From: Pseudoscleropodium purum
Lineage: Eukaryota > Streptophyta > Bryopsida > Hypnales > Brachytheciaceae
Assembly (NCBI GenBank): GCA_963969395.1
Contig: OZ017795.1
Span: 5,022,001 to 5,086,000 of the forward strand
Length of the DNA stretch: 64,000 bases
Direction of reading: 5' to 3'
Part shown: in pieces, positions 12,342 to 26,129 of the stretch
Layout: every line of letters starts with the position of its first letter
How positions within the stretch are numbered: the first letter of the stretch is position 1
Program-made: the position numbers and the translations under genes
Notes under the pieces: model-generated
What the model was told of the DNA's origin: nothing
The model's input: only the letters and a program-made list of their open reading frames with translations
Database searches by the model: none

Positions 12342-13770
12342 GCATTTTAACCCCTAAAGGATGGAGACTGAAATTGCACAATCAAACTTGAAAGTCCCTC
12401 ATTTTGTATCTTTCATTTCTTCTCTATTTAAAAGTGAATTTTCTTGGTTTTATTTTTACAGATGAAATCACATGTCCAATATTTGTCATAAAATTTTCAA
12501 TTTTTTTGTAAGAAATTCAAATTACCATGAATTTTTGAAGAAAAAATTGAAGAACATTTATATCAAATTTGATTAAAAAAATCTAAAATTTTCATGATAG
12601 AAGTACATTATAGTTACGATATTGTGGTATAAAGAGATTAGTCCATTTTGCTCTATATTTTGAAACACGGTCATAGATCTTCAACCTCAAACTTCAATAA
12701 AAATTTTATTTTAAGGAATTTTTCAAAATTTTCAAATGAAATAAAAACTATACTTTAGAAGCTTCACTTGTTTGTTTTGCTCAAAAGCAAAAGTATATCT
12801 TGTTGAATGTCAAAATCATATTTTAACTTCTAAAATTCTAATGCCTTTTGTCATCAAAAAAATCTCAAAATTGCCATTTCTAGTACAACGAGCAAAAAAA
12901 ATAAAAATGGTATTTTATGCATATCCAACTATTGGGGCTTGCATTAGACTAGTAGAGAATGTGTGTAAAAAAATTTAGACATTTTGACGACATAGATTAC
13001 AAGATAAATGCATTCAAAGTGAAGATTTTGTATTTTTTGACACCATGATAAAGTAGTTTATTAGACTTTGAATCTTCTTAACTTAAAAATTTTGTACTAT
13101 AGATTTTGAATTTAAAAAAAATTATTATCTCTTTGGAATGCTCTCCTTGACTTAGGACTAGTTGGATATTGCTTCTAGGCATAGACCTCAACATTTTGAT
13201 AGGATGTGGACCAAATTTTCTAGTATTTGGTTGCAATCCCTAGTTCTAGCTACTAGGACTGGTTATTCTATTAGGTGGAATAAGGAGGGTCTTTAATTCT
13301 CTTAGCTTCTTGCTTCCTTTTCTGCTCATTTCTCTTCATTGCTTGCTTTCTCTTCATTTGCTCCATGGTTTTTGTGTTCCATTACTACAATGGTTTCATT
13401 TGTTATCAAAATATATATATATCATGAAGAATTGAGTTGAGAATATAGGAAAGATAAAATTTTCAAAAAAAATCTGATTTTCTTTTCTTTTCTAACTATA
13501 AGGTAGCGGAAGGTATGTGATAGAGGAAACAACTTTAAGATGGAATTAATACACATTGATTGCAATATGGTGAGATTTGTTCTAATAGTCAAAGTTTACC
13601 ATTTGGAACATTTTGTTTTGAGACAAATGCAAAAAATGAGTTAAAAAAGAATAGTCTATATGGAACTTTTTCTTTTCTTTTCAAAAGAATGCTCCATAAT
13701 TTTTACATTACAAATCCAAATGTAATGAATCAAAGGATTTCCATGTAGACAAAAATACAATGTATGAGAA
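12342..13770. other. AT-rich intergenic DNA with a second repeat type
   Basis: Begins with a fresh TTAACCCCTAAAGG terminus at about 12,349 and shares the GATGAAATCACAT block with 4,480 and 22,130, so it probably contains a related, diverged element. No gene or RNA is seen. Confidence 0.45.
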
Positions 13771-14890
13771 TTTTTTTTGGGGGGGGGCGCTAAACCACCC
13801 AATTTAATTCAAAGTAAAAAACTAACTAACTGTTAAGATGTCTTGAACTGAACTCTCAACACTAGGATATGCGGTTGTAGCATGCTGTGAATAACCAAAG
13901 TTGCACCCAACCAATTGGATGAAAGTCATCCATTCTTCAATATGCCCAAAGCCTAGTTGCCCATTCCCATCCCCAAGCCACCAAAAACAAACCGTCCTGC
14001 CGTACCCGTCCGTTGGTGTCCTTGCGTCCGCAGCAATTGAATGAAAATTCTGGGGGCAGTGAGGGACAATGAAATCTTCCTATCCGAACTTATCCCACAT
14101 CTTGCTAGAACGAAGTTATGATATATTTTCCTTTTTGTCTGGTCACAGCGGCTGATGGACTGACTTGCACTGACTGAACTGTCTACACTCCACAGGGTGA
14201 GACCCCGACTCCACACTATGCTAAAGGTTCCTGTGGTTCTGTTTTCCCACTCTGGAATATGCTGCAACTGTAAGAACTGTGGACGGACGGAAGGAAGGAA
14301 GGAAGTCCTTGCGAGTCCTGACAGTTGGTCAGTCAGTGCCAGAATTCCAATGTGCTCACGGATACTCACTGCAACTCAACTGAAGGCGGGCGGGGGCATA
14401 CCTGAACTGAACAGAGCAAGGAAGTGGAATGGGAATGGGAATTGAATGGGCAGGTATTGCAGTTATTCAAGTTGAAGGAAGCTTCGTAAGCTTCGTAAGC
14501 TTCGTAAGCTTCGATTCACGAATGATACTTCCCACACAGTGGGATCATTCGAAGAGAAGCTGACACAGACAGTCCTTATTTAGTAGCGTAGCGACTCACT
14601 GCAAATTCTATCCTGTACTAGCAAGAGGGAGGGAGGGAAGGGAAACATGGAGGAGGGAGAGGAGGGTGAGGAGGAAAGGAAACGAAACGGGAAGCAAAGC
14701 TAATCAGAGGGGAATGGATTCGACGGTAAGATATAACTTAAGTACAACCGGCCTGTTGAAATTCCCATTTGATGAGAGCTCAATCTAACAGCATTCAGTT
14801 AGGTTGGGTCCATCATCTTCAATTGCCGGCACTCTTATCCGTTTGCCAGACTTCTATGTTCCATGCTTCCCTTTTACTAAGTACCAAGCC
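13771..14890. other. GC-richer island without a readable gene
   Basis: Base composition rises sharply after a G-rich run at about 13,778. A minus-strand frame at 13,953-14,369 would encode about 138 residues but begins with GTG, has no recognisable domain, and overlaps other frames. Purine-rich runs (GGAGGGAGGGAAGGG) occur near 14,630. It could be a decayed gene or promoter fragment, but no exon structure could be traced. Confidence 0.35.
14479..14513. repeat. 9-bp tandem repeat AAGCTTCGT, four copies
   Basis: Nearly four perfect head-to-tail copies of AAGCTTCGT, each carrying a HindIII-type palindrome. The short perfect array in a GC-richer island is probably replication slippage. Confidence 0.9.
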
Positions 14891-14893
14891 TTA

Positions 14894-15616
14894 GAGAGCA
14901 TCTCCACCCGTACCCTCCAAGGGTCGTACACACGCCAAATATGGATGTTCCCCAAGCCCTTCTTGGGGCCTCTAGAGGGGCACCTCCAAGTGTGACCTCC
15001 ATGGATCTCGGCGGGCCCTCGTGGGTTTTAGTAGTTCCATAGTCACTTTTCCAATGGGAACTAGTAGAGTGGGCTCGTAAAAAAATGGCCCGACTATATA
15101 ACAAATGAAGACTTTTTTGATGAAACATGATTGGAATCTCATTGTCAAACTTGGTTTGAATATACCCTCCCCCCCCTAAAAGTACCCATGTAGCAGCAAG
15201 CAATAGGTAAAGAAAGGCAATAAAAGAGCATCATCAACTATCACATGGCTAGTGAAAATGGATGTACAATGTGACAACCTATCATCAAGCCTCCACAATC
15301 CGGAAGGGTAGAGGGGGGATCTTGAACAACGGACCTTTGTCCCCTCATTTGCCCTTGTAAACCACTTTAGTGTGTCAAAAATGATGTACCTAGGCGGTGA
15401 AGTTTTTAATCCTATTGTATTGAGCAATGGCACTTTAAAATATTATTTTTCTAAATTTAGATGTTTTATCCTTTATTCTATTTAATGATTGGTCACTTGA
15501 CTATTCATGGAATATATTTAGTGAACAAGGATAGGAAACAAGTAGTTTAGGGTCCCTTCAAAAATAGATGTAAAATTTGATTGTGCCAAGTTTGGGAAGT
15601 AAGGATGTAGATGCTT
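14894..15616. mobile_element. PIF/Harbinger-like element (723 bp), TTA target duplication
   Basis: The left end GAGAGCATCTCCACCCGTAC and the reverse complement of the right end (GCATCTACATCCTTAC) match at 13 of 16 positions. Both ends are flanked by TTA (14,891-14,893 and 15,617-15,619), the target duplication expected for PIF/Harbinger elements. No transposase frame is present. The left half is clearly GC-richer than the right half, so it may carry captured sequence. Confidence 0.55.
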
Positions 15617-15619
15617 TTA

Positions 15620-18600
15620 GCTAAGAGTCAGTAGGATGTTATGTGCATCCAACCAACTAATGTAGTTGAAGAAACAATAAATAAAATGTTTGGAGAAAAA
15701 AAATGACCCCAATTGATGTTTTTTTAATACTTGTGGGTGATTTTGAGTGAAATGCACTAGTATAGAAGGAAGTCTTTTAGCACTAAATTTTAGTAGGAGA
15801 ATTTGGTTCTACATGCCCATATGGGAATCAAGCTAGTGTTGAATGGGCTTGTGAAACAAAAGACCTCCTTTCTATTAGCCATGTGTGACTAAAATAAGTG
15901 AAATGTATTTTCATTCATTGAATTGTTCCATGTTCTAATCATTGTTTACAGTCTTTTTGACAAATTTAATAATAGTTAGTTGCACATGGAAGCTTTTCTT
16001 GTAGTTAGAATTAGTGATGTGTCATGTTTGCAACTAGTCACATTTAATATGAAAACACACCCCAACCACCTTCCAAATAAGTCTAAAACTTTTTAGAGTT
16101 TAGTACTCCAAAAATGATGTTCTAAGAAAAATAGTGAACATTTGGTCATGAGATAAAGAAAACTCGTAATAAATATTCTCAAAGTTTGTCTGTCATAAAA
16201 TGTATTTATGTCTATGTAGAAAGTTTTTCTTCAATTCCATTTGGATTTGTGATGTAAAAGTTACAAAGAGTCTTGTTTTGCGGGAAATAAAGCATCTTTC
16301 TAAAGATAATAAATATGCTTTGATATTGAATTCAATTTTTAAAATTTCAAAAATGAAAAGAAGTCTACATGGTTTAGATTGTTTGGTAGAAAAATCTCAC
16401 CATTAAGATTGGTATGCTTCAATTCTATCTTAGAACTTGATTCACATTTTAGTTTGTTCTTCCAACTTGTACCTATTTCTTCTTAACAATCTCTTAAAGA
16501 ATGAAATCAAGATTTATTTTTCAAATCATTTTCCTAGATTTCAACTCAACTCTTACCATAAAAACTTCAAACTCTAAAATTTGTAGAGCACAAATTTTAA
16601 GTTGTGAGGATTCAAAGGTTGATAATTCAGAATGGTAAAGTACAAAAAAATTTCTTTTCACTTTGAACACTAAAATCTTACAACAAGATAGAGTAAATTT
16701 GTCATTTACCGCACACATCTAGAAATGAGACAACAATGGTTGCCATTTACTGTATAGTAATGGCATGTTTCATCTAACTATTCAATTGGGATGGAAACAA
16801 AATTTTGTATCATCGCCCAATGACCACACAATATGTGGTGAAGGGATGTAGATAATTTTTAACTAGATTTCAACTTCATCAACATGCAAGTTACTATATT
16901 TATGTAGAAAAGGATTTGAATTTTGTTTATGTAGTAATTGGCAAGTTTCCTATACTTGTTCAAAAAAATTGGAAGAAAATTTGTACATTCTCATACAAAT
17001 CTAATGCAAGATCCTACAATTAGATAATTATATAGGGAAAGGAAAAAAATTCCCATCTTAATTCCATGCACTAAATTCCACAACAATTCAAAGTGATTTG
17101 GGTGAAACATATATAGTCATAGAACTTCAAGGCTTCATTTTTAAAATAAAAGATAATTGTAATACAATCTTAACCCTTGTGTATCAAAGTGGATGTTTTC
17201 TAGACATTGGAAATTGAAATCTTTCTTCAAGGAGCTTAGGGTTCATTTTTATGGAGAATATGTACAAGAGTATTCTATAGTAATTTGGGGTTCTGAATCA
17301 TGTCAATCCACGTGCCGGATCGGCTTGATGTTGCTAGAATTGAACTGTGCTGGATCCGGTATATGCAGACTATATTGAGCTATTAGAGGAAACTTGCCTC
17401 AAATTCTAGAGCCTTTGGACACAACAACAGTATGGATTTGTCAACTTTGGGCAAAATTCCCCCCTTCATTGTTACATCCAAAAACTACATTTGCACACAT
17501 TTGATTTGTGTATTACCTTCCACAAATTCTCAAAGATTCAACATGCGCAAAAATGACCTGAATTTGTGAAAAACCATGTTGATTAAATATTATAATCTTT
17601 AGATCTATACAATGGATTCTTGTGAAAATTGCAGATCTACACTCATCAAGTGTTTGGTTTCAAAATGCAATGGTGAAATCTTCAGCAAATGAGTAGACTA
17701 CAAATTATTGCAGTTTTTCTAGGATGTGCAAAAAAGCCCTGCACTTACATTGTTCTCCCTGTAACAATTAGGGGTTAAATATGAAAGTTGTTATTGCAAG
17801 ATCTATAGGTGAATATTGTATAGATGAAATAGAAATAGATTTAGACAATCACTTTGTAATATCACTAAGTTAAATATATACACACTAGCCTACACATATT
17901 GCAAGGGAAACGTGTGCATGATGAATTACAAAAATTATGCTCATTGCACTCTAGATTTTTCATTGTGAATGTTAGATGAAATAATTGAATGATATTTATT
18001 TGGCATGAAAACATGACAGATTTTATAGCAAGAGTCATGATAGAGGTTGTAACACTGTGTATTTAATACTAAATATATAGGTTTAAAAAGTTAAAATCTA
18101 AACAATTGTCAAACTTCACTTGGAATATCATTGGTTACAAGTCAAGATTTTGAAAGTTTGACTATAATATTTGAATTTTTAAAAGTGAAATATTTAATTT
18201 TGGAATTTTTTAGGAACTTGTTTGTGTGGCTTGCAAAAAGAATGCCAAAAATATTATGTAAATGGAAGAAATGGTAGTGAACATAGAAAATATTGTTTCA
18301 CCTAAAATTTATTGAATAAGCATTTAAGTAGATTTTCCAATATCAAATTATCTAAATTTTTGTTGACTTTTGTTGGTAGTAAAAATTAAAAATTTCATAT
18401 TATCTTTGCATGCATTTTTTGGACAACATGTGAATAAACTACAAACTTTCAAAGTGCAAAAAATAAGTGCATGCATAATCGACTTTGGACTCACATGACT
18501 TAAATTTCAGACAATAACACGTGAAAGATAGTTTTACAAATAGATGAGCACAATTAGGTGCAATTATCTTACAAGAAATTTTTTATGGCAATAAGCTAAT

Positions 18601-18643
18601 GACCAAAATGTTGTTCAATCAATGTAAAATAAGTACCTAAAAT
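15620..18643. other. AT-rich intergenic DNA, no gene seen
   Basis: Only short frames without domains are present. A brief GC-richer patch lies near 17,300-17,370. No RNA gene or clear element boundary was identified. Confidence 0.5.
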
Positions 18644-19590
18644 AAACCCCTAAAGGACCAAACGGTAATTTTTGGCAATATAGCAATTTGGGACAATTGA
18701 CTACAAACTATTTTTTTATTTTTTTATTTAAAATTTTCATACAACATGTGCCTAAGGACTAGCTTTTAGGTGCAACACTTTTCATTACTTTTGACTACAT
18801 GGTTAAAAATTTATTGCATGATATATAACTTTCATTGCCCAATCGGTAACTTGGGCAACTCCATGTTTTTTTTAAGTCACTTTTTTATAAGAAATAAAAA
18901 TTTGAAATTGGTTTTCTAGATTTATATATACATAAAAAGCTTTGAATCATTTCATTTTAATTAATGAGACAAAAGTTATGAGGAATTTTAGTTTGTGGAT
19001 AGTTATGGAATTTCTATACTAAAAATAAATTTTGGAAGTCTTTTATTTAACTCAATTTTCAATAATTTTGAAAAAAAACAAAACTTTAATGGGTGTAGAT
19101 TGTTTATTATAGCATTACAATCATTGGAATCGACAATTTTTTAAAATTTCATAATTAAATTTTCAACAATATAGCATTTTAAATTATACACTATTTTCTT
19201 CTACATGCTATTTTTTTCAAATATGAATATGAATTTTTTTTGTTTGAAATTTTTTATAGATAATCCCTACTTATTTCTTCAACGTATTATAGAGGATAAC
19301 AAGTTATAGGATCTACACATTTTTGTGTAAAAAGTTCGAAAGATGAAATCTAAACATTTGGGAAGAGTTGGAAATCTTTTCTTTTGAAATTCAAGTAGCT
19401 CAATCTTGCAATTGGTATGGTTTCTTATTCTAAAATTTTAGGATTGTATACTCTAACAAGTCAACTAATGGATCCTACAGTTGAATTTGTTGATGAACAA
19501 ATATAGATGAAAATTTTATCCTTGCTTTGGCTTTGAGTATTTAGAAACAATTTTAGGGCCTAAAAACACCCAAAACTTTCAAAGGTTAAA
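18644..19590 (+). mobile_element. R1 dispersed element, copy c
   Basis: Starts AAACCCCTAAAGGACCAAA and shares the R1 interior (TTTTGACTACATGGTT, AAAAGCTTTGAATCATTTCATTTT, TTATTTAACTC). Its right third differs from copies a and b but matches 46,020-46,200 and, inverted, 31,040-31,290. R1 therefore has at least two subfamilies differing at the right end. No coding frame. Confidence 0.65.
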
Positions 19591-20170
19591 AAAACCCTCC
19601 AATCCTCATAGAGAGGGCTGACATGAATGAAGAGATTGTTTGTTCAAGACCCTACACCTAAGTCCACCAAACCTAGTACCTACGAGAAGAGACAAGAGAA
19701 GAGGTCTTGTCCTTGGTGCAATTGCTTGCTTTTTTGCGCAAGCCTCTACTCAAACTTCCGCACAATCACTATAGATCAGTAGCTTTTGTCAATCCCAAAC
19801 CACCACCTCCTCCTCCTCGTGGCTTTGATCCCGAGCCACTTGCCACTATTTTCCAGTGTCATTGTATGACGAGGTTGGGCCCCAATTGAAAAAGCTTGCT
19901 TTTCTCATGTGTATGATCCCTATGTGATCATGAAGCCTCCCTTGCCCCTGCCGAAGAACAAGACATATATTGGGCAGTGAGGGTTTCAGTGCTATCCAAC
20001 CTTTTGTATGAAACTACTAGAATCATCCAATTCTATTATTTGATGATTGGAATGCTGGGTGGAAGGGACCCATCAAATGAGTAGAATTTCATGGCGAGAA
20101 GGTGCCCTGTGAAATAAAAGTTATTAAGTTAGGACATGCATAGATTTTTCTTTTCTTTTTTCTTTTTTCT
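19591..20170. other. GC-richer island, possible gene or retroelement relic
   Basis: The composition resembles coding DNA more than its surroundings. The 60-residue plus frame at 19,707-19,889 contains a proline run and the phrase RGFDPEPLATIFQCH. Further fragments with coding-like wording occur near 20,040-20,140, broken by stops. I do not recognise a family. Confidence 0.3.
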
Positions 20171-23100
20171 TTTTCCCTGACCCCGACCCTTGAACGAACT
20201 GCTACTTGTAAGAAACATCAATTAAAATGGGCACACCCAGAGTCAACTTGCAGTGGAGCTTCTGGGTAGCTACAAGAGCCAAGAATGAGACACATGAGAG
20301 AAAACAAAACAAGGCTCACTCATCAGAACTGTCACATGCCTAATCCAAATTGAATGGATCAAAGTTTTTGAAGTAGACATGAATATAGTTTGTAAGGATT
20401 AAAAAAATGTAATGTCTTTTTTTGGTGTTGTTGCCTTAGCATTTTGAGCTTAGGAAGGCATAATTTATTTTCCCGGGTAGCATATTGCAATTAAAGACTT
20501 CTTTAGGGAGGTAATATTCTTAAAAAAGTACATGAAAAGCTCATTGGAAGCCCTTTGGTAAGTCCCTTTGCTTGAACCAGCATGTAGATGCTCTTAAGGT
20601 AGCTAAAGTTTGTACTACACAATTTAACCTTTAAAGGACATTACAATCCTCACAAACATTTTGAAAGTCAAAACTTGAATTTCTACATAATTCTTGATTT
20701 TAAATGTTTTTAAGTTTAACTAAAAAAATGTAGCTTCAATAATCTACTTTTTATTCTATTTTTTTTCAAAATTATAAAATTATAATTTTTTTCAAAATTT
20801 GAAGATAGCATCATGAAAGCTTAAAACACACCAATTTTGAACTTTTTCTATCAAAACTCTCTTGGTGTCATTTCAAGAAATATATCAATTACACCATGAT
20901 GTTTGTCACTATTATTTTATTTTTCTTAAAAACTCAACACTATTTTAAGCACTTTTGCAATTACTATAATTTTACAAGGATTTTATTAAAATTATATAAA
21001 ATTCAGTTTGATATTTTGAATCATAAAAAAATGAGATTGAATTTTAGACAATGGTACTACATGTGAAAAATATCAAGAATTTAATGTTCATATTGTACTA
21101 TATTGCTAACATTGCAGTTTTGGTCTATTACACCAAAATTTAAAAATAGTTGAAAATATATTTCAAGGATTTTTTGAATTTGAATACTTCAAAATTGATT
21201 TTCCTCATGTCCAAGAAACATCTTTTCAAATTTGACTATGTTAATCCCTAAAGTTCTTTTGTGATTTGAGGCTCAAATCCTTTCAAAATGATATTTCTTC
21301 ATAAAATGGTGAATAAAAGTAAACTAAGTATTGTTTTTTTAATTACTTGATTGTTATATTTTTGTAGCTTGTTGTAGGATATATTTACAAATTTTCATTG
21401 TCTAATGTTTTATAATCTTGGAGATTGTAGGGGTCAAACAAAGTGTAGCCTCATCAATGGCTTTGACAAGCACTAGTTGTTCTTTTGGTCATAGAACTAA
21501 GGTATAACATCTATGGCATGGCCCAATCCACTTTTTGCTAAAACTACCCTTACCACCTTGGAAATCCAATTTAGAAGCAAGCCAATTCAAGCTAAAATAG
21601 GTAGCTAATTTGGGCTTTTGGGGGGGGGGGGGGGGGCTTGATTTTAGATCCTACCCTAGTTGACATTGGAAGTGCTTTGGAGTCATATTTTTTTCAAAAA
21701 TTACTTAAATTCAAAATTTTACCCTCAATTTCAAGGGCTTTATTATATTCATATGCACCCCTTTTTGTAATTTTAATATCACATATTCCATATGTAAGAA
21801 ATGACTCATAAGTCTTTAGATGTTAACACTTTCTAAAAATCATTTCCAATATTTTTTTTTTCTATGCAAAGTTCATTTTTTGGAAGAAGTCATATATTAT
21901 AACACATCCTTGTCCAAACCCATGGACATTTCCCAGCTAGGTGTATGGAAGGGAAATTACATCTCAAGGCATATTTGGTTCTTTGTGTAATCTACATACA
22001 ACCTAATTGACTTTAATCTTGCAATGGATGGATGGAGCTTGTAACCATGCTCTCAAAGTTCAAAAATCCTCATACTTTATATTCAATTTTGTCATTCTAA
22101 GTACTTGAAATTCTTTATCCTTATTTTTCAAAGATGAAATCACATGTATTCTACAACTCATGAAAGTTTCAGATTTTTTGGTGAAGATTCAAAAATACCG
22201 TGTATTTTTTTAAAAAAATGAAGAAAATTCATATCAATTAGAAAATTATCTAAAAAACTCCAGAAATTTCACTACAGTTATACATCACAACAAAGGATAT
22301 TTTTACATACATAAACAAATGTGTAATTCTATAAACCAAAGAATAAAGAATAACACACCATGGTCCTAGGTCCCAAATTTGAATTGCAATAAAGTATTTA
22401 ATTTTAAGAATTTTTGAAGATTTCAAGTTGGAGTAGAATATAAGCATGATTAACTTCATTTCATTAGTTAATGTCAAATTCAAGTAAAAAACAATTATAT
22501 TGGTGAAATTCATATCTAGTGCAAGGACCTAGAAGTTGCCAAATATACTACAAGGTGATTTGTGATACATATACATTTTACCCTGGAAGTACATCAACCT
22601 GTGACCAAAGTACTCACTCACGAATGATTTGCTTTTTGAACCAATCAATTTGGTTTTCATTTCTTTAGTATTATGAAAATTCATCCATCGGTCACTTTTC
22701 AACTTTAAAATCTATATAGGATTAACTTCATATAAAAATATTCACATGAAAATATAGAGGACACCCATAACAATGCATCTTAATATATGACAACAATAAC
22801 AAACAACTGGCCATCCTAAACAAATTGGGTGAAAATTTGGAGTTTTACATTCTCAAGCAAGCTTTCATTGTCACCCAAAAGCCAAATTTTGGTTTTTTAG
22901 GGATTCTAGGCTTAAAAATAAGTGAGGGAGAACAATCCAATGTCATTAGTAATCCAATTTCAACATCTACTGAATCCTCTCATTAATGTCAATCACCCAT
23001 TCATTACCATGATCTTAGCAATCTTTTTGTATCATGACAATGTATTTGGAGAAGAGATAAGTCAATGTGCAATTTAACATGAGTCAATTTACCTACTTTT

Positions 23101-23439
23101 TACCAATTTACATCCCAACTTTGGAAAATCACAAAAAATTCATATTCTTGTCAGAATATTTTGATTCTCCTTGCAAATGGCTTCTTTCAAACTTCTCAAT
23201 CTCTAAAAAAATACATTAATTGACAAAGAGCTTCTCCGAGGTACCTAAATAGCAATTTGCTTAGAAATAGACACATTTACCTTAGCTTAGGATATGTTTG
23301 CTTTTGTTGTTAGGGGTGATGTTTGCAATGTGAATTCAGTCCAAAAAGTATTCTAAATTCATTCCGAAAACTCTTAATAACAATATTCTCTATCAAATGC
23401 AAAATAGGCTTTCTTTTTTGGAAAGAACAATGACCATTA
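20171..23439. other. AT-rich intergenic DNA with repeat remnants
   Basis: No gene is seen. A Harbinger-like terminus (TGTAGATGCTCTTAA) sits at 20,583-20,597. A run of 17 G residues lies at 21,620-21,636. The segment 22,080-22,560 shares blocks with 4,430-4,620, 12,400-12,600 and 42,430-42,590, so it is repeat-derived. Confidence 0.5.
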
Positions 23440-23595
23440 TGATAAACTACCCCATCACAAACAGACTAGGGGCAAGCCCATTGTGGATAAAATTGTATAG
23501 GTGGTGTACATTCAAATTTTGAAATATACACCGCCCTTACAATTTTGCCCACAATGAGCTTGTTTCCATTTTATCTGTAATGAGGTAGTTTACCT
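23440..23595. mobile_element. Stowaway-like MITE, copy 1 (156 bp)
   Basis: The ends TGATAAACTACCCCAT and, inverted, AGGTAAACTACCTCAT form terminal inverted repeats, flanked by TA on each side (23,438-23,439 and 23,596-23,597). TA targets fit Tc1/mariner-type MITEs. The interior (AAAATTGTATAGGTGGTGTAC) matches the better-preserved copy at 56,004-56,160, which has nearly the same length. Confidence 0.7.
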
Positions 23596-23597
23596 TA

Positions 23598-25979
23598 AAT
23601 GCAATCATACTTTTATTAACCTCTAATCGTCCCACCAACTTTGGAGTCCTTTGTTTCTCCCATTCAATTTTTATAACTGTGTGTACTTTTTCCCTGTATC
23701 TGCGTGTGACAATGTCTAACTAATAATCCTCGTGCTAATTGTCATCAACTTGCTGTAGCGCCTTGAGTCTGCACCAAGTTTCCTGACACTCCAATATCTG
23801 TTGTACCTACAGCAGCCCTTTTCACCAGCCATATGATACCATAGTACCATACAGTATGAGTGTTTATTATACAGAGCATGCCGTAGGCAAACAGCAGGGA
23901 CGACAGAAAATAATTCAAAAATAGATGTCAAATTTTTGGGAAATCATTTTGTGGCAATAGACAAGTCACTTTTTGTATGGAGGGAAAAAACAAATATTCT
24001 AAAATAATTGTATTTCTTTTAGATTGTGCCAAACCTATTGTTTCTAAGAAATAATTGTTCATTCGTGACGTTTAGTAGTCTATAGCTTTGCTATCCTTCC
24101 TCAACAAAATGATGTGAAATATTTTATATCATGTCACCCCCTCCATGAAACAAGATGGAATGTATTGTATTTAGTAGTTATGGGGACTTGCGGCATATGA
24201 GGAATGAGAATGATAAATAGTATTGAGAAGCAATTAGTGATCAAAATAGTGATCCGAGTAGTAATCAAGGTAGTTAGTGTTCAAAACAATAATCAAGGGC
24301 AGTCAATAATCCATTTTATGAAATTCATGGATAAGGACTAAAGGCTATTGAATGTTATAGTAGAAATTTATCATCCTTAGTGTTTATCTATAGCATTGTC
24401 GTTGTAGGATGAGTTTGATATAAAATAATTTCAAAAATAGATGCCAAAGCTTTAAGATTCTTTTTTCACAAATGATTTCATATGGAAAAAACATGATCCT
24501 TGTAAATGATTTATGTTTTAGCATTTGTTGAACCTTCTTTCCTATAAAGAAAAAAAAATAGATGTATTGACTCTATCTTTCACAAATGATAATCTCTTTC
24601 TATTGAATTTGATCACATTGCTCTTTAATCTGATACTAAACTTTGCATTCGCTAACGTCATCAATGCACCTCAATATGCCCACTTTGTAAAACCAACTTC
24701 TACATATTCTTGCCTAAAATGCAAAGTCTTTCTTCATAAAAGCCTAGAGTTGGTTTTGGATACACTTATTTTTAATTATTTGAAAAATCATATTTATTTT
24801 GAAAATAGTGTGTAAAACATGCATAAAAAAATAATTTAGAAGACTCTTTTGGCTTCCAAAATGATCCAACAAAAAAAATTAAATAATTAAATAATAAGAA
24901 TAACAAGCTTCAATTTTGTATATGAAGGCAACTAGGTGAATCAACTTGTAGTACATATGATATTCCAACATCTTCCCTTTGCTGAAAATTTGAGACAAAT
25001 ATAAGATAACAACATCTACAAGAGACATTTTTGGGGGCCCACAACATTGAAGATCAAATGACCAAATAAAACTGATGAAATTATTAATGAACTCAAGAAA
25101 GATGAAAACCAAATGGCTCCATAATTATTTGATGCTCTAATAACATTTAGTTTATTTCAAAGTTAAGAATATGGGGGATCCTAGATATAACTTACACTAG
25201 ACTCACCTTACATGGCCCCCTTTGAAGCACAAAATGTCTTGACTTTCATTAGTTTTTTCTAAAAAGTTGTCATGGTTTTTATTCATGGGAGTGTCTATTT
25301 AATTCAATTTTTCAAATATCAAAGAACAAAAAATGTTGCAATTAGATGATTCTACTTAGAGTTTGGCTTTGTTTGGTTGTTTCTTTTGTACAATTCTATG
25401 CTAGAATAAAATGTTTCTTTGTATCACATATATGAAATAATTATAAGAAAAAAGAATGATTTTTTAAATTTTAATATCTCGATATAAGAGATTGTAAAAA
25501 CCCACAAAATACAAACTCAAAAAACATATACTAGTGAAAATGTAGCCAACATAGAGTACAAAAATGGTCTAAATTAGTTTGTCTATGAAGTGGATAATTA
25601 TTCTTGTGAGCATTTTTTTTAGTCCACATATACCATATTTTTACTAGTATTGGAAGGACCCAACAAGTCAAAACATGGTATTTAAAAAAAAATTTAACAA
25701 CCTAAACATGGAGGGGCTTAAAACATAACAAAGAAAGTTCAAGATCTCAATTGGAACCTATTAAGTACAACAATCTAGTGTCTCTTTTTATTCAGGTTGG
25801 CCTCTCAAAACCATGTCAATTCTAGGCCTTTGTTTAGATCCAATTCCATTGAAGTAAAATTAAATTTGAAAATATTAGATGAGTAATGCAAATGGGTGAC
25901 AATAAATCCATCTTTACAACTTTCAATGAATAACAAAGTACTAGATTCATTCTGCTTAGCCTTTGAAAATCCCTTAGGT
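23598..25979. other. AT-rich intergenic DNA, no gene seen
   Basis: A short stretch near 23,690-23,920 is less AT-rich but shows no domain. Fragments with TTCAAAAATAGATG at 23,910 and 24,430 resemble the sub-terminal part of the Harbinger-like family. The 96-residue plus frame at 24,525-24,815 has no recognisable feature. Confidence 0.45.
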
Positions 25980-26084
25980 AAACTCCCATTAGAAAAAATT
26001 TGAACCTTGTGGAGGGCCGTTAAGGATTTAGTTTTGACCCCCTGCAATGTAATTATATGATTTTAAAAAAATTTAAAAAATTTA

Positions 26085-26129
<45 letters not shown>

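Noticed and set aside
13953..14369. 138-codon minus-strand frame in the GC-richer island
   Set aside because: It begins with GTG rather than ATG, has no domain or codon signal that I can see, and overlaps frames on the other strand.
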